Of a stretch of 64,000 nt of DNA, positions 1 to 9,318 are shown piece after piece. The notes beneath the pieces were generated by a model. It searched no databases. It was not told where the DNA came from and saw nothing but the letters and a program-made list of their open reading frames with translations. Source of the stretch: Clostridium sp. SM-530-WT-3G (GTDB lineage Bacteria; Bacillota; Clostridia; Clostridiales; Clostridiaceae). The stretch lies in contig NZ_JABAGC010000010.1 of the NCBI RefSeq assembly GCF_012843905.1, positions 1 to 64,000 on the forward strand. Direction: 5' to 3'. The position numbers were made by a program, and so were the translations under genes. Position 1 is the stretch's first letter; the number at the start of each line of letters is the position of its first letter.

Positions 1-72
1 GCGATAGCTCAATGGTGGAGCACTCGGCTGTTAACCGATAGGTTGGAGGTTCGAGTCCTCTTCGCGGAGCCA
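1..72 (+). tRNA. tRNA-Asn (GTT), 5' end cut by window edge
   Basis: Cloverleaf with anticodon GTT in the loop of the CTCGGCTGTTAACCGATAG arm. The 3' acceptor strand TCGCGGA, discriminator G and encoded CCA end at 72. The matching 5' strand should read TCCGCGA but the window opens at GCGA, so the first three bases lie outside. A terminator follows at 106-128, so this is probably the last gene of its transcript. Confidence 0.93.
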
Positions 73-105
73 TTTTTATTTTACAAAGAATTAATAATTA
101 TAGTA

Positions 106-128
106 TAGTCGTTTTACGACTTTTTTTT
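106..128 (+). terminator. Intrinsic terminator after tRNA-Asn
   Basis: Arms AGTCG (107-111) and CGACT (117-121) around a TTTTA loop, followed directly by a run of T. Confidence 0.75.
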
Positions 129-376
129 ATGTATAAAATAGTAAAAATTTAACATTAAGATTTTGATTAAATTTATGAATAATCTTTATTTTTTGTTGAT
201 ATTTGACCATATTTATAAATAATTAATAGTATTTGAATTAAATTAATCTTGTTAAATGGAAAAATAAAAATTATACTATTAATATATGTGAATATTTAAT
301 ATAATTTATTGCATAAACGCGAAAAGTATATGAAGTATTCCAATATAATAGTATAGGGACGTGTGGGGTATATAAA
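129..376. other. AT-rich intergenic leader
   Basis: No coding potential and no recognisable RNA element. It must hold the promoter of the deacetylase gene, but no single -35/-10 pair stands out among the many TATAAT-like strings. Confidence 0.5.
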
Positions 377-1327
377 ATGAAAAGAAGATTAAAATATGAT
401 AGACATAAGTCTCATAAGATGAAAAAGGCTAAAATAGCTATATTATTTGTAGCAGTAGCTTTAGTAGTAATTGCTGGTGGGGCTGTGATGGCTACGAAAG
501 TATTTAATTATTTTGAAACAGTACAAGCAAAACAAGTAGAGTCAGAAGATACAGCATCAGCAAATAATAGCCAAGTTGCTGATAATAATAGTGATACTAA
601 TACTAAAAAGGATCCTGAAATAGATGGTGACGAAAATCCAGATTCGGAAACACCAAAATTTATTGAGCATTACTTAAATCAACAAGCACGTGGAGAAATG
701 CCAGATGGAGCAGATGGACAAAAAGTTGTTTATTTAACTTTTGATGATGGACCATCAGAAACTGTAACTCCTCAAATATTAGATATATTAGAAAAAGAAA
801 ATGTACATGCGACTTTCTTTGTATTAGGAAAATATGTTGATTCAAGCGAAAAAAGTAAAGAATTAATAAAAAGAATGATTGATGATGGCAATGCAATAGG
901 TATACATACTTATTCACATGATTATAATTATTTATATCCAAATAGAACAGTTAATGTTGATAATTTTATGTCAGATGTAGATAAAACTAGAACAGCATTA
1001 AAAAATGTTCTTGGTGATGATTTTGAAACGCAAGCAATAAGATATCCAGGTGGTCATATGTCATGGAAAAATACTCAACCTTTAGATGAAATATTTGAAG
1101 AGAGGGGATATAGCTATATAGATTGGAATGCATTATCTAAGGATGCGGAAGGACCTAAGAAAAATGCTGAACAATTAGCACAGGAAGCTATCAAGAGTGC
1201 AGGAACAAAGGAGAAAGTAGTACTTTTAATGCATGATACTTATGGAAAAGAAGAAACTGCAAAGTCCCTTCCAGCGATAATACAATATTTCAAAGATCAA
1301 GGCTATCAATTTAAAGTAATTAAGTAA
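377..1327 (+). CDS. Membrane-anchored polysaccharide deacetylase (NodB/CE4 family)
   Basis: Predicted to remove acetyl groups from N-acetylated sugars of peptidoglycan or another surface polymer, outside the cell. Residues 19-40 are one hydrophobic segment after a Lys/Arg-rich start, so the enzyme is probably signal-anchored. Residues 52-95 are a low-complexity Asn/Asp/Ser linker. The NodB domain spans about 115-314 and keeps TFDDGPS (121-127, catalytic and metal Asp), HTYSH (177-181, metal His pair), RYPGG (222-226) and LLMHD (283-287). The 316 residues are typical of clostridial PgdA-like enzymes. It stands alone between a tRNA terminator and a weak hairpin. The substrate (GlcNAc, MurNAc or capsule) cannot be decided from sequence. 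Confidence 0.88.
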   Translation: MKRRLKYDRHKSHKMKKAKIAILFVAVALVVIAGGAVMATKVFNYFETVQAKQVESEDTASANNSQVADNNSDTNTKKDPEIDGDENPDSETPKFIEHYLNQQARGEMPDGADGQKVVYLTFDDGPSETVTPQILDILEKENVHATFFVLGKYVDSSEKSKELIKRMIDDGNAIGIHTYSHDYNYLYPNRTVNVDNFMSDVDKTRTALKNVLGDDFETQAIRYPGGHMSWKNTQPLDEIFEERGYSYIDWNALSKDAEGPKKNAEQLAQEAIKSAGTKEKVVLLMHDTYGKEETAKSLPAIIQYFKDQGYQFKVIK

Positions 1328-1353
1328 AAAATATTATAAGTATACAGATAAAG

Positions 1354-1424
1354 ATTCATATGAGTTTTAATATATGTGATATTCTCAGTATCGCAAAATT
1401 ATTAGGATTCATATGAATTTTTTT
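1354..1424 (+). terminator. Possible long-loop terminator after the deacetylase gene
   Basis: ATTCATATGA (1354-1363) can pair with TCATATGAAT (1409-1418), and seven T (1418-1424) follow. The loop is about 45 bases, so the call is weak; the second half, ATTCATATGAAT, is also self-complementary. Confidence 0.35.
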
Positions 1425-1635
1425 ATAAGATAGTATTTATAACTGTAACTTTAAAGTATAGCATATTAGTAAAGATAAAATAGAAAAATTATGTTACTAA
1501 ATAACAATAGTAAAATAAATTATTATAAATTATGCTATAAATGTTTTAAATATAAATAAATTAAGAAGAATACAATATTAATAAATAATGGTAAACTAGT
1601 ATTAGTTGATAGATTAAGTTTTAAGGAGGAATACA
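1425..1635. other. Intergenic region before tldD
   Basis: With the hairpin above, this makes a gap of 308 bases without a gene. It is very AT-rich and ends in the tldD ribosome site AAGGAGGAA (1622-1630). Nothing else is recognised. Confidence 0.5.
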
Positions 1636-3018
1636 ATGTTATCAAAAAATATTGCATCAGAAGTTTTAGCGAAATGTCTTGTGACAGGTGGAGATTTTGC
1701 TGAAATATTTGAAGATGATTCTATTAATAATTCTATTTCATTAATAGATGGAAAAGTTGAAAATGCTATAGGAGGAAGATCTTATGGTATAGGAATAAGA
1801 ATATTTAAAGGCTTAAAAAGTGTTTATGCATATACAAATAATAATAGTAGAGAAAGCTTATTAGAAACTGCATATAGAGCTGCATTAGCCTTAGGAGATG
1901 TTAAAGATGAAGCGGGAAGTATTATACTTAATGAAAAGAAAATAACAACAATTCATCCTATAATATATTATCCTAAAGATGTTATGTATGATAAAAAGAT
2001 AGCTATATTAAAAAGTGCATATAATGGGGCTAAAAATTATAATGATGAAATTTCTCAAGTTGTAGCAAGTTATGTGGATAAAGAACAAAATGTATTAATA
2101 GCTAATACAGAAGGATTATATGTACAAGATACAAGAATAAGAACAAGACTTGGTGTAAGTGCCGTTGCCAGTATTGGCAACGAAAATCAGACTGGATTTG
2201 AAGGTCCAGGAAGACATATGGGTATAGAGATGTTTGATACTATAGATCCAGAAGCTACTGGTATAGAAGCAGCAAGAATTGCTCATACTATGCTTCATGC
2301 TAAAAATTGTCCAGCTGGAAATATGACTGTTGCTATTGATAATGGATTTGGAGGGGTAATATTCCACGAAGCTTGTGGTCATGCTTTAGAAGCAACATCA
2401 GTAGCAAAAGGAAATTCAGTATTTTCAGGAAAGTTAGGTCAGCAGATTGCATCAACTAAAGTAACTGCAATTGATGATGGTACTATTCCAAATGCATGGG
2501 GATCTTTAAACATAGATGACGAAGGTAATAAAACTCAGAAAAATGTTTTAATTGAAAATGGTATTTTGAAAGGTTATATGATAGATAAGCTAAATGCCAG
2601 AAGAATGAACATGGAACCTACAGGAAGTTCTAGAAGACAAAATTATTGTTATCAACCTACTTCAAGAATGACTAATACTTATATTGCAGCAGGAACAGAT
2701 AAACCAGAAGATATAATCAAATCAATAGATAATGGATTATATGCTAAAAAACTAGGCGGAGGTTCAGTTAACCCTATAACAGGTGAATTTAACTTTGCTG
2801 TTCAAGAAGGTTATTTAGTTAAGAATGGAGTTATACAAGAACCTGTAAGAGGTGCCAGCCTTATAGGTAAAGGAAGCGATGTTCTTATGGATATAGATAT
2901 GGTTGGTGATAATTTAGAATTAGCTCAAGGAATGTGTGGTTCATCTTCTGGAAGTATCTCAACTAACGTAGGTCAACCTATGATAAGAGTAAAGAAAATG
3001 ACTGTTGGAGGTAGATAG
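1636..3018 (+). CDS. tldD: TldD metalloprotease subunit
   Basis: Zinc protease subunit of the TldD/TldE (PmbA) heterodimer, which in other bacteria degrades unfolded peptides and helps mature some ribosomal peptides. The motif HEACGH (residues 244-249, giving HExxxH) marks this as the catalytic partner. The 460-residue length is normal, and a strong AAGGAGG sits just before ATG. The pmbA gene follows after only three bases, so the two are co-transcribed. No peptide precursor gene is visible nearby, so the natural substrate here is unknown. Confidence 0.93.
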   Translation: MLSKNIASEVLAKCLVTGGDFAEIFEDDSINNSISLIDGKVENAIGGRSYGIGIRIFKGLKSVYAYTNNNSRESLLETAYRAALALGDVKDEAGSIILNEKKITTIHPIIYYPKDVMYDKKIAILKSAYNGAKNYNDEISQVVASYVDKEQNVLIANTEGLYVQDTRIRTRLGVSAVASIGNENQTGFEGPGRHMGIEMFDTIDPEATGIEAARIAHTMLHAKNCPAGNMTVAIDNGFGGVIFHEACGHALEATSVAKGNSVFSGKLGQQIASTKVTAIDDGTIPNAWGSLNIDDEGNKTQKNVLIENGILKGYMIDKLNARRMNMEPTGSSRRQNYCYQPTSRMTNTYIAAGTDKPEDIIKSIDNGLYAKKLGGGSVNPITGEFNFAVQEGYLVKNGVIQEPVRGASLIGKGSDVLMDIDMVGDNLELAQGMCGSSSGSISTNVGQPMIRVKKMTVGGR

Positions 3019-3021
3019 GAT

Positions 3022-4365
3022 ATGGAATTAAGCTTATTTAAGAAAAAGTTATTTGAAGAAGCTAAAAATAATGGCTTTGATGAATGTGAAATTTATTATT
3101 CAAATTCAGAAAGTTTAAGCATGAATATATATGAGGGTGATGTTGAAAAATATAAATTAAATAATTCCTTTGGTCTATCATTTAGAGGAATGATTAATGG
3201 AAAAATAGGATATTCATACACTGAAATTCTTGATGAAGCTGCAATAAAAACATTAATAGATAATGCAAAGGGTGGAGCATTATCTATAGAAAACGATGAT
3301 GTACAATTTATTTATGCAGGCGATGAAAAATATGTAGATATTGATTGTTATCATAAAGAATTAGATGATATTAAACCAGATGAATTAATTAAGCTAGCAA
3401 TGGAAATGGAAAGTCAGTGTAAAGAACAATGTGATAAGGTTGTTAATTTCTCAGGATGTGGAATAGGATATGGCAAGTCTGAGTATGGAATAGTTAACAC
3501 AAAAGGACTTAACTTAGAAAGTAAAAGAAATCATTTAACTGCATATGTAGTTCCTATAGTAGAGGAAAATGGTGAAAAATACGATGGTATGGGATATGTA
3601 GTTGCTAATAATATAAATGAAGTAAAGCCTGCTGAACTAGCTAAAATGGGCCTAGATGAAGCTCTTTCGAGAATAGGAGGCAAAAGTATACCAGCTGGGA
3701 AGTATAAAGTAATAATAAATAATGAAGCTATGGTATCACTTTTAGGTACATTTGACTCAATATTTAATTCAGATCAAGCTCAAAAGGGGTTATCTTTACT
3801 AAATGGTAAAGAAGGAGAAATAATAGCCTCTAATGTAGTAACTTTAGTAGATGATCCACATTTAAAAGATGGTTTAGGAAGTACAGCATTTGATGATGAA
3901 GGTGTTGCAACTTATAAGAAGGAAGTTATAAGCTGTGGTAAGTTAAATACTTTACTTTATAACTTAAAGACTGCTCATAAAGCTGGAGTAAAATCAACAG
4001 GTAATGGATTTAAGAGTTCATATGCATCTCCAATAGGGGTAAGTGGAACAAATTTTTATATAAAACCTGGTGACAAATCATTTGATGATTTATGTAAGAC
4101 TGTAGGAAGTGGAGTAATAATAACAGAATTTGCTGGACTTCATTCTGGTGCAAATGCTGTAACAGGTGATTTTTCACTTGCTGCTAAAGGATTTATGATA
4201 GAGGATGGAAAGAAAACATTCCCTGTAGAGCAGATAACTGTTGCTGGAAACTTCTTTGATTTATTAAAGGATATAGAAGAAGTAGGTAGTGATATAAAAT
4301 TCCCAATGAGCAGTATTGGTTCTCCATCACTTATAGTTAAAGAACTATCAATAGCAGGAAAGTAA
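3022..4365 (+). CDS. pmbA: TldE/PmbA, partner subunit of TldD
   Basis: Non-catalytic partner of the TldD/TldE cytoplasmic protease. It shares the family fold with the upstream gene but has no HExxxH motif, as expected for TldE. The C-terminal region with SGANAVTGDF and a terminal KELSIAGK resembles the family. It is 447 residues long, starts three bases after the tldD stop, and is followed by a clear terminator, which defines a two-gene operon. Confidence 0.92.
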   Translation: MELSLFKKKLFEEAKNNGFDECEIYYSNSESLSMNIYEGDVEKYKLNNSFGLSFRGMINGKIGYSYTEILDEAAIKTLIDNAKGGALSIENDDVQFIYAGDEKYVDIDCYHKELDDIKPDELIKLAMEMESQCKEQCDKVVNFSGCGIGYGKSEYGIVNTKGLNLESKRNHLTAYVVPIVEENGEKYDGMGYVVANNINEVKPAELAKMGLDEALSRIGGKSIPAGKYKVIINNEAMVSLLGTFDSIFNSDQAQKGLSLLNGKEGEIIASNVVTLVDDPHLKDGLGSTAFDDEGVATYKKEVISCGKLNTLLYNLKTAHKAGVKSTGNGFKSSYASPIGVSGTNFYIKPGDKSFDDLCKTVGSGVIITEFAGLHSGANAVTGDFSLAAKGFMIEDGKKTFPVEQITVAGNFFDLLKDIEEVGSDIKFPMSSIGSPSLIVKELSIAGK

Positions 4366-4402
4366 TATTAAAATAGATTTTTATATTAACCTTCAATTAA
4401 AA

Positions 4403-4435
4403 AATTAGGATTTTTTATGAAATCCTAATTTTTTT
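4403..4435 (+). terminator. Intrinsic terminator of the tldD-pmbA operon
   Basis: ATTAGGATTT pairs with AAATCCTAAT across a short loop, followed by seven T. Confidence 0.8.
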
Positions 4436-4680
4436 ATACCAAATACATATGAATAAAAATTATCTATGTATATTAAATACCATTCACAATTAATATATTT
4501 AGAATATTTAATCAGGTAAATGAAAAAGAATTAAATAAATTTTGTTATCTTGGAGTTTTTTTAATAAATTTATAAATTTTTTATGAAAATATACTTTTTA
4601 TAGGTTTATCTATTTCGAAATTCGACACATAGTATCAAAATATATTTGATAGATATTTTAAAAAAAAGGGGAAATAACTT
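4436..4680. other. Intergenic leader of the TasA-like gene
   Basis: The last 245 bases of a 315-base gap. It contains one compact inverted repeat (ATCAAA ... TTTGAT, 4634-4650), listed separately, and an AGGGGAA ribosome site near 4668-4674. No other element is recognised. Confidence 0.5.
4634..4650. promoter_or_regulatory. Small palindrome upstream of the TasA-like gene
   Basis: ATCAAA at 4634-4639 and TTTGAT at 4645-4650 flank an AT core, 31 bases before the start codon. It could be an operator for a biofilm-type regulator; this is inference from symmetry and position only. Confidence 0.25.
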
Positions 4681-5274
4681 ATGAAGAAAAAAACAATATT
4701 ATCCTTATTAACAGGAGTTGCAATAGTTGCAAGTACTGCTGGAACATATGCTGCATGGGATAAAATATCAGATAGCACACAAAGTGATAAGACAGTAACA
4801 TTTTAAAATCCCGTATCAATTACTGCAGTAGCTGCTACAACTAGTTATACTACAAATGATAATATAGCAAAAGATAATAGTGACGATAATAATCCGTCAG
4901 CAACTGCAAATGGTATACAATTTAATATAAGCGATAAAGATGGTAAATCTGATACGTTAGAAATAATTCCTAAAATAACTGATGCTGACAATTCAAATAG
5001 TGATTTAACTTCAAATTTCACTATTGATATCAAAGAAGAAAGTGGAGATAATATTACTAGACTTAGTAATAAAACCACATCAACAAATAATGGAGGCGTG
5101 TTAGTACAGACTGTTAACACAAGCAAGACAGATTCAAGCATTGGAACTAGCGATTTTGAGCCTAAGTATGATGTTACAATTAAACCAACAAGTAAAGATG
5201 TAGCAAATAGTATAGCTGATAAGAAATTAAATATAACACTTACTGCACAATTATCTAACAGTAAACAACAATAG
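4681..5274 (+). pseudogene. TasA/camelysin-like SipW substrate, interrupted by an in-frame TAA
   Basis: One reading frame runs from ATG at 4681 to TAG at 5272-5274 (198 codons), broken only by TAA at 4804-4806 (codon 42). The 41 residues before it carry a Lys-rich start, a hydrophobic stretch and GTYAAWDK, the usual layout of a SipW-type signal peptide and start of the mature chain. The frame continues as NPVSITAV with codon use and Thr/Asn/Asp-rich composition like exported matrix proteins. A single C-to-T change (CAA to TAA) would explain the break, restoring VTFQNPVSI. The sipW gene follows 102 bases later, supporting a former matrix or filament protein. It could instead be a sequencing error or a phase-variable or read-through codon. 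Confidence 0.75.
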
Positions 5275-5376
5275 TCTTTAATTCTATCATATTTAAATAG
5301 CCATTAATATTAGTATCATTAATATTCCTAATATTAATAACTATTTAAATTCTTAATTAATAAACTGGAGAATTTT

Positions 5377-5970
5377 ATGAAGGTATTTAAGGCATTTACT
5401 AAAATTATTTATTATTTAGTAATTGTATTACTAATAGTTTTTATAGCTTTAAGAATATTTATTCCTAGAAAGATGGATAATATTGTAAATTATAAGTTCT
5501 ATACTGTTCTAACAAATAGTATGGAGCCGAGGATTCCAACATACTCTTTAGTATGTGTAAAAAACTTTAAAGAAGATGAACTTGTAAACTTAAAGCCTCA
5601 ACAAATTATCACTTTTCATGCCAATCGTTTTGGCGACCCAATAATTATAACCCATCATTTTAATAAAACTGAAAGAGATAAAGATGGAAATATAATTTAT
5701 AGAACAAATGCTGAAGGTAAAACCAATTTGGATGTTTATGAAACTAAAAGAAGTGATTTGATTGGTACATATGTTTTTCATATTCCCTATGTAGGAAAAG
5801 TTCCTTTATTTTTTAAAAGTAAATTTGTTTTTATATGGCTTGGAGAATTGGTTATTATATTTTTAATAAATATTCTAATCAGATTGCTTTGGGGTGACAA
5901 ACTTAATGAGCCTATTAAGTTAAATAAGAAAAGTAGAAGTAAAGATAAAAAAATCAATATATTAGAATAA
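5377..5970 (+). CDS. sipW: SipW-type (ER-type) signal peptidase I
   Basis: Membrane serine protease that cleaves signal peptides of TasA/camelysin-like exported proteins. It has one N-terminal membrane helix (about 10-28) and another near the C terminus (about 151-170). The catalytic Ser is S48 in TNSMEP, and the partner is His93 in ITHHF rather than the Lys of ordinary bacterial SPase I, which defines the SipW/ER type. NAEGKTNLD (111-119) carries the conserved Asp region. The 197-residue length is normal. It lies directly downstream of the broken TasA-like gene, its likely substrate; no intact substrate gene is visible nearby, so SipW may be idle or serve genes elsewhere. Confidence 0.9.
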   Translation: MKVFKAFTKIIYYLVIVLLIVFIALRIFIPRKMDNIVNYKFYTVLTNSMEPRIPTYSLVCVKNFKEDELVNLKPQQIITFHANRFGDPIIITHHFNKTERDKDGNIIYRTNAEGKTNLDVYETKRSDLIGTYVFHIPYVGKVPLFFKSKFVFIWLGELVIIFLINILIRLLWGDKLNEPIKLNKKSRSKDKKINILE

Positions 5971-6000
5971 CTAAATATATATTTTTTAAGGATATATAAT

Positions 6001-6053
6001 AAAAAGACCTGTATCTGAATGTTTTTAAATTATTTAGATACAGGTCTTTTTTT
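6001..6053. terminator. Bidirectional terminator between sipW and ltaS
   Basis: AAAAGACCTGTATCT pairs with AGATACAGGTCTTTT, flanked by A on the left and T on the right, so it can stop transcripts of both converging genes. Confidence 0.85.
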
Positions 6054-6058
6054 ATTTA

Positions 6059-7945
6059 TCAGTTTCCATCATAATTATAATTTGCACGAATCATCTTATC
6101 TGAAATATCAAGAGCTTCTGAGAGAATTTCTCTTTGTTGCTCAGTAAGATTTTCTTGTCCGTAAAGTCTACCACTATTTGATAGTGCATATGATAAGTTA
6201 GTATTTAAAAGATTTCTTCCCATACAAGTATTTTCATATTCACTTGCTGGAATACCTAATACATATAGAACAGTAGGCATAAAATCAATTTGACCGCCAT
6301 AAAGGTTGTCAAAAGTATGTGGTTTTACTGCTCCAGATGGATCATATATTAACATTGGAACTTTACGTGCATCTTCATCAAGATACCAATCTTCTTTTTT
6401 AGATAGTTGATCAATATCGTCATTATAATATTTGTGAATTCCTGTATGGTCTCCCATAATAACTATTATACTATTCTCTAAGACACCTTCTTGCTTTAAT
6501 AAGTCTAAAAAGTATCCAATTTGTTTGTCTGTATAATGTATGCTTTGGAAATATCCACCAAGTTTATTGTCATCTAATTCTTTATCTAGATTTAACTCTC
6601 TATATTTTTCAGGTAAATTAAATGGCCCATGGCTTGTTAGAGTTACTGTCATTGCATAGAATGGTGATGGCATATCACCTATCATTGGAGCAGCCTGTGT
6701 GAAGAAGGTTCTATCACTTAGTCCTAGTCCAATAGATTCATCATTTTCAAATGAATAATAATCAGTAAATTTATTAAATCCAATTCCACCACTTAGTGCA
6801 AGTTCATAGTTCCAGAATGAACCCTTATCAGGATGTATTACTTCAGTATAGTATCCATTGTTTTCAAGTATTTTAGGCATTGAATTATAGTCGTTATTAG
6901 GATATCTAAAGAAAGCAGTACCTCTTCTTACAGGGAACAATGAAGTATTTGCAATAAAATCACAGTCTGAACTTGTTCCTTCATTTACTTGTTCAATTAT
7001 ATTAGGGAAGTATACTGAATTTTGTGTGAGTTTATTTAATACAGGTGTTATTTCCTGACCATCAATACTTTTTCCTATTACAAAGTCTTCTAATGATTCA
7101 ACTTGAATATATATTAAATTTTTACCTTTGGCAGCACCAAAATACTCATTATTAGGAAGATCTTCATTTTTAGTTTCGTAATATTCTTTTATTTCTTTCT
7201 TGTCTTCTTGAGTAAGAGTATATGGTTGTGTATTAATATATGTAGTTACAGCATCGTGTATGTGATATCCTATTGAAGACAAATATTCCATAGTATAGTT
7301 TGGATCGGTAGCTGCTAATATATATGCATTTTTAACGTTATAGTTATGTAATACATATAGATTAAATGGTAAATATGCAAGATATATAAATGGAATTATG
7401 AAGGTTAATAAAAATCCTTTAATTGCTCTCTTATAACCTTTTCCTTTTGCAAATTTGTCTCTAAATATATAAGCTAAAATTCCAAGAATAATAAAATCAA
7501 CGAAAAATATCCAGTCCATTGGACTTATCATAGACATAATAGTTTCAGTCATATTGTCTAAGTTAGCTGTCTGTTGAAGTACTAATAAAGATGGTACAGT
7601 ATTAAATCCTCTATAATACCATATATCAAATATGAATAAAGCAGTTACTATTATATCAAGGACAAAAACATAGATTAGTCTTCCTTTACCTTTGAACAAA
7701 AGAGAAAAGCTCAAAAATATAAGTGCAAATCCAAAATAATATGAAAGAGAAAGAATCGATACTTCATTATATCCTGATATAAAATTAAAGTCATATGGAG
7801 AAGGGCTTGTTACAAATCCTTCATAGAAAATGCCTTTTAAGACTATTGATATTAGTGGAATTATAAAAAACAATGACCTTATAAGGCTATCTTTTGAAAA
7901 ATGATTTATAAAAAAGTTTTTTAGTTTTGAGTTTGAAGAACTCAT
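6059..7945 (-). CDS. ltaS: Lipoteichoic acid synthase family protein (LtaS-type)
   Basis: Polytopic membrane enzyme that polymerises glycerol phosphate (or a related headgroup) on the outer membrane face. The first third holds about five hydrophobic helices; the rest is an extracellular sulfatase-fold domain. Family motifs are present: IYIQVES (metal Glu), EGTSSDCDF with the Thr nucleophile (about residue 324) and IVIMGDHTG near the end. The ATG at 7945 is chosen because GAGGTG lies 6 bases before it; an ATG six codons upstream would place that site inside the gene. It is transcribed alone. LtaS and LtaS-like alcohol phosphotransferases cannot be told apart here. Confidence 0.87.
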   Translation of the reverse strand: MSSSNSKLKNFFINHFSKDSLIRSLFFIIPLISIVLKGIFYEGFVTSPSPYDFNFISGYNEVSILSLSYYFGFALIFLSFSLLFKGKGRLIYVFVLDIIVTALFIFDIWYYRGFNTVPSLLVLQQTANLDNMTETIMSMISPMDWIFFVDFIILGILAYIFRDKFAKGKGYKRAIKGFLLTFIIPFIYLAYLPFNLYVLHNYNVKNAYILAATDPNYTMEYLSSIGYHIHDAVTTYINTQPYTLTQEDKKEIKEYYETKNEDLPNNEYFGAAKGKNLIYIQVESLEDFVIGKSIDGQEITPVLNKLTQNSVYFPNIIEQVNEGTSSDCDFIANTSLFPVRRGTAFFRYPNNDYNSMPKILENNGYYTEVIHPDKGSFWNYELALSGGIGFNKFTDYYSFENDESIGLGLSDRTFFTQAAPMIGDMPSPFYAMTVTLTSHGPFNLPEKYRELNLDKELDDNKLGGYFQSIHYTDKQIGYFLDLLKQEGVLENSIIVIMGDHTGIHKYYNDDIDQLSKKEDWYLDEDARKVPMLIYDPSGAVKPHTFDNLYGGQIDFMPTVLYVLGIPASEYENTCMGRNLLNTNLSYALSNSGRLYGQENLTEQQREILSEALDISDKMIRANYNYDGN

Positions 7946-8219
7946 AATTTCACCTCGATTCAATTAATTGTAGCTATACATTAGTATACATAATTTTTAC
8001 CTTTAAATAAATAATTATGAAGCTAAATAATAAAATTGTAATTTTTATATAAATGAAAAGGTTAAATGAATATTTGTTATTAAAGCAACTTAACTTTAAA
8101 TTATTATAGTATAATATATAATGTGCATTATAATGTTTTGAAATAGACAAAGTAAATAATTAATAGCTTGTTAAAAATATAAAGTTAGAAGATAGAATGG
8201 CATGGAGGGAAGTAATAAT

Positions 8220-9182
8220 ATGTTAGACTATGATTTGATTATAATAGGAGCTGGTATTGCTGGCATGACAGCAGCCTTAGGAGCAGCAGAGTCAGGTTTG
8301 AAAAAAATATTACTTATAGAAAGAGAAGAAGATATTGGAGGCATAGTAAATCAATTTATTCATAATGATTTTGGAAAAAAGTTTATAGGAGAATGTGTAA
8401 CTGGACCAGAATACATACAATTTCTTAAGAATAAATTAAAAGATACAGAAGTAGATATATATATAAATTCCACAGTACTAGATATTACAGTTAATAAAAC
8501 AGTTGTATATGTAAATCCTGTAGATGGTGTAAAGGAAGTTACAGCAGGGGCTATAATATTTGCAATGGGATGTAAGGAAAGACTTAGTGGAAATGTAGAT
8601 GTCGCTACAAATGGTCTTACAGGAATATTTACAGTAGGTGAAGCTCAAAGAATAGTTAATATAGAAGGTTATCTTCCAGGAAAGAATGCAATTATAACAG
8701 CAAAAGATAAGTGGGGATTTATTTTAGCAAGAAGGCTTCTTATTGAGGGTGGAAATGTAGATGCTATATTAATAGAAAAAAAATTTGAAGATATTGTAGA
8801 CGATGAAATAGCAGATATAATTGATGGATTTGATATGCCAATAGTTGAAAGGACTAAAGTAATAAATATTTATGGTGATGTTAGGATTAACACTGTTGAA
8901 GTAATTAATCTGGACACTAAGGAAACAATTAATCATATTTGTGATTCGCTTATATTATCAGTTGGATTTATTCCAGAAAACTACAAGATAAAGAAATTAA
9001 AAATAGAAATAGATGAAAATACTAAAGGGCCTAAAGTTATAGATTATATGACTTCTATAGATGGATTCTTTGCATGTGGAAATATAATTTATGGAGAAAA
9101 TACATTAAAAATGAAAGATATAGATGGATATGAATGTGGTAAAAAAGCTGCAGAATATATAAATAGATACTTGATTAGTTAG
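8220..9182 (+). CDS. FAD/NAD(P)-dependent oxidoreductase
   Basis: Flavoprotein of the pyridine nucleotide-disulfide oxidoreductase fold. GAGIAG (residues 10-15) is the FAD dinucleotide motif, IFAMGCKER and ILSVGFIPEN are the usual strand-loop elements, and FFACGN near the C terminus is the second FAD contact. There is no CxxC redox pair, so it is not a thioredoxin reductase. It resembles the alpha-type subunit found beside glycerol-3-phosphate dehydrogenases in glycerol operons, but no such partner is adjacent, so the substrate is unknown. The start at 8220 is preferred because GGAGGGA lies 10 bases before it; an ATG at 8202 overlaps that site. Confidence 0.75.
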   Translation: MLDYDLIIIGAGIAGMTAALGAAESGLKKILLIEREEDIGGIVNQFIHNDFGKKFIGECVTGPEYIQFLKNKLKDTEVDIYINSTVLDITVNKTVVYVNPVDGVKEVTAGAIIFAMGCKERLSGNVDVATNGLTGIFTVGEAQRIVNIEGYLPGKNAIITAKDKWGFILARRLLIEGGNVDAILIEKKFEDIVDDEIADIIDGFDMPIVERTKVINIYGDVRINTVEVINLDTKETINHICDSLILSVGFIPENYKIKKLKIEIDENTKGPKVIDYMTSIDGFFACGNIIYGENTLKMKDIDGYECGKKAAEYINRYLIS

Positions 9183-9242
9183 CAATTATAATTCTAATAA
9201 TTAAATTTATAATTTGACTTAATTATGTATATTTAATAGATT

Positions 9243-9284
9243 AAAAACTACTGTTGATTTAATTTTTGAAACAGTAGTTTTTCT
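9243..9284. terminator. Bidirectional terminator
   Basis: AAAAACTACTGTT pairs with AACAGTAGTTTTT between two converging genes. Confidence 0.8.
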
Positions 9285-9318
9285 TACATTGGTTGATATA
9301 TTATTTTTACTATTAAAC

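Noticed and set aside
4845-5141. 98-codon minus-strand frame opposite the TasA-like gene
   Set aside because: The plus-strand frame has the signal peptide logic and natural composition; the minus frame is Ser/Leu/Val-rich antisense.
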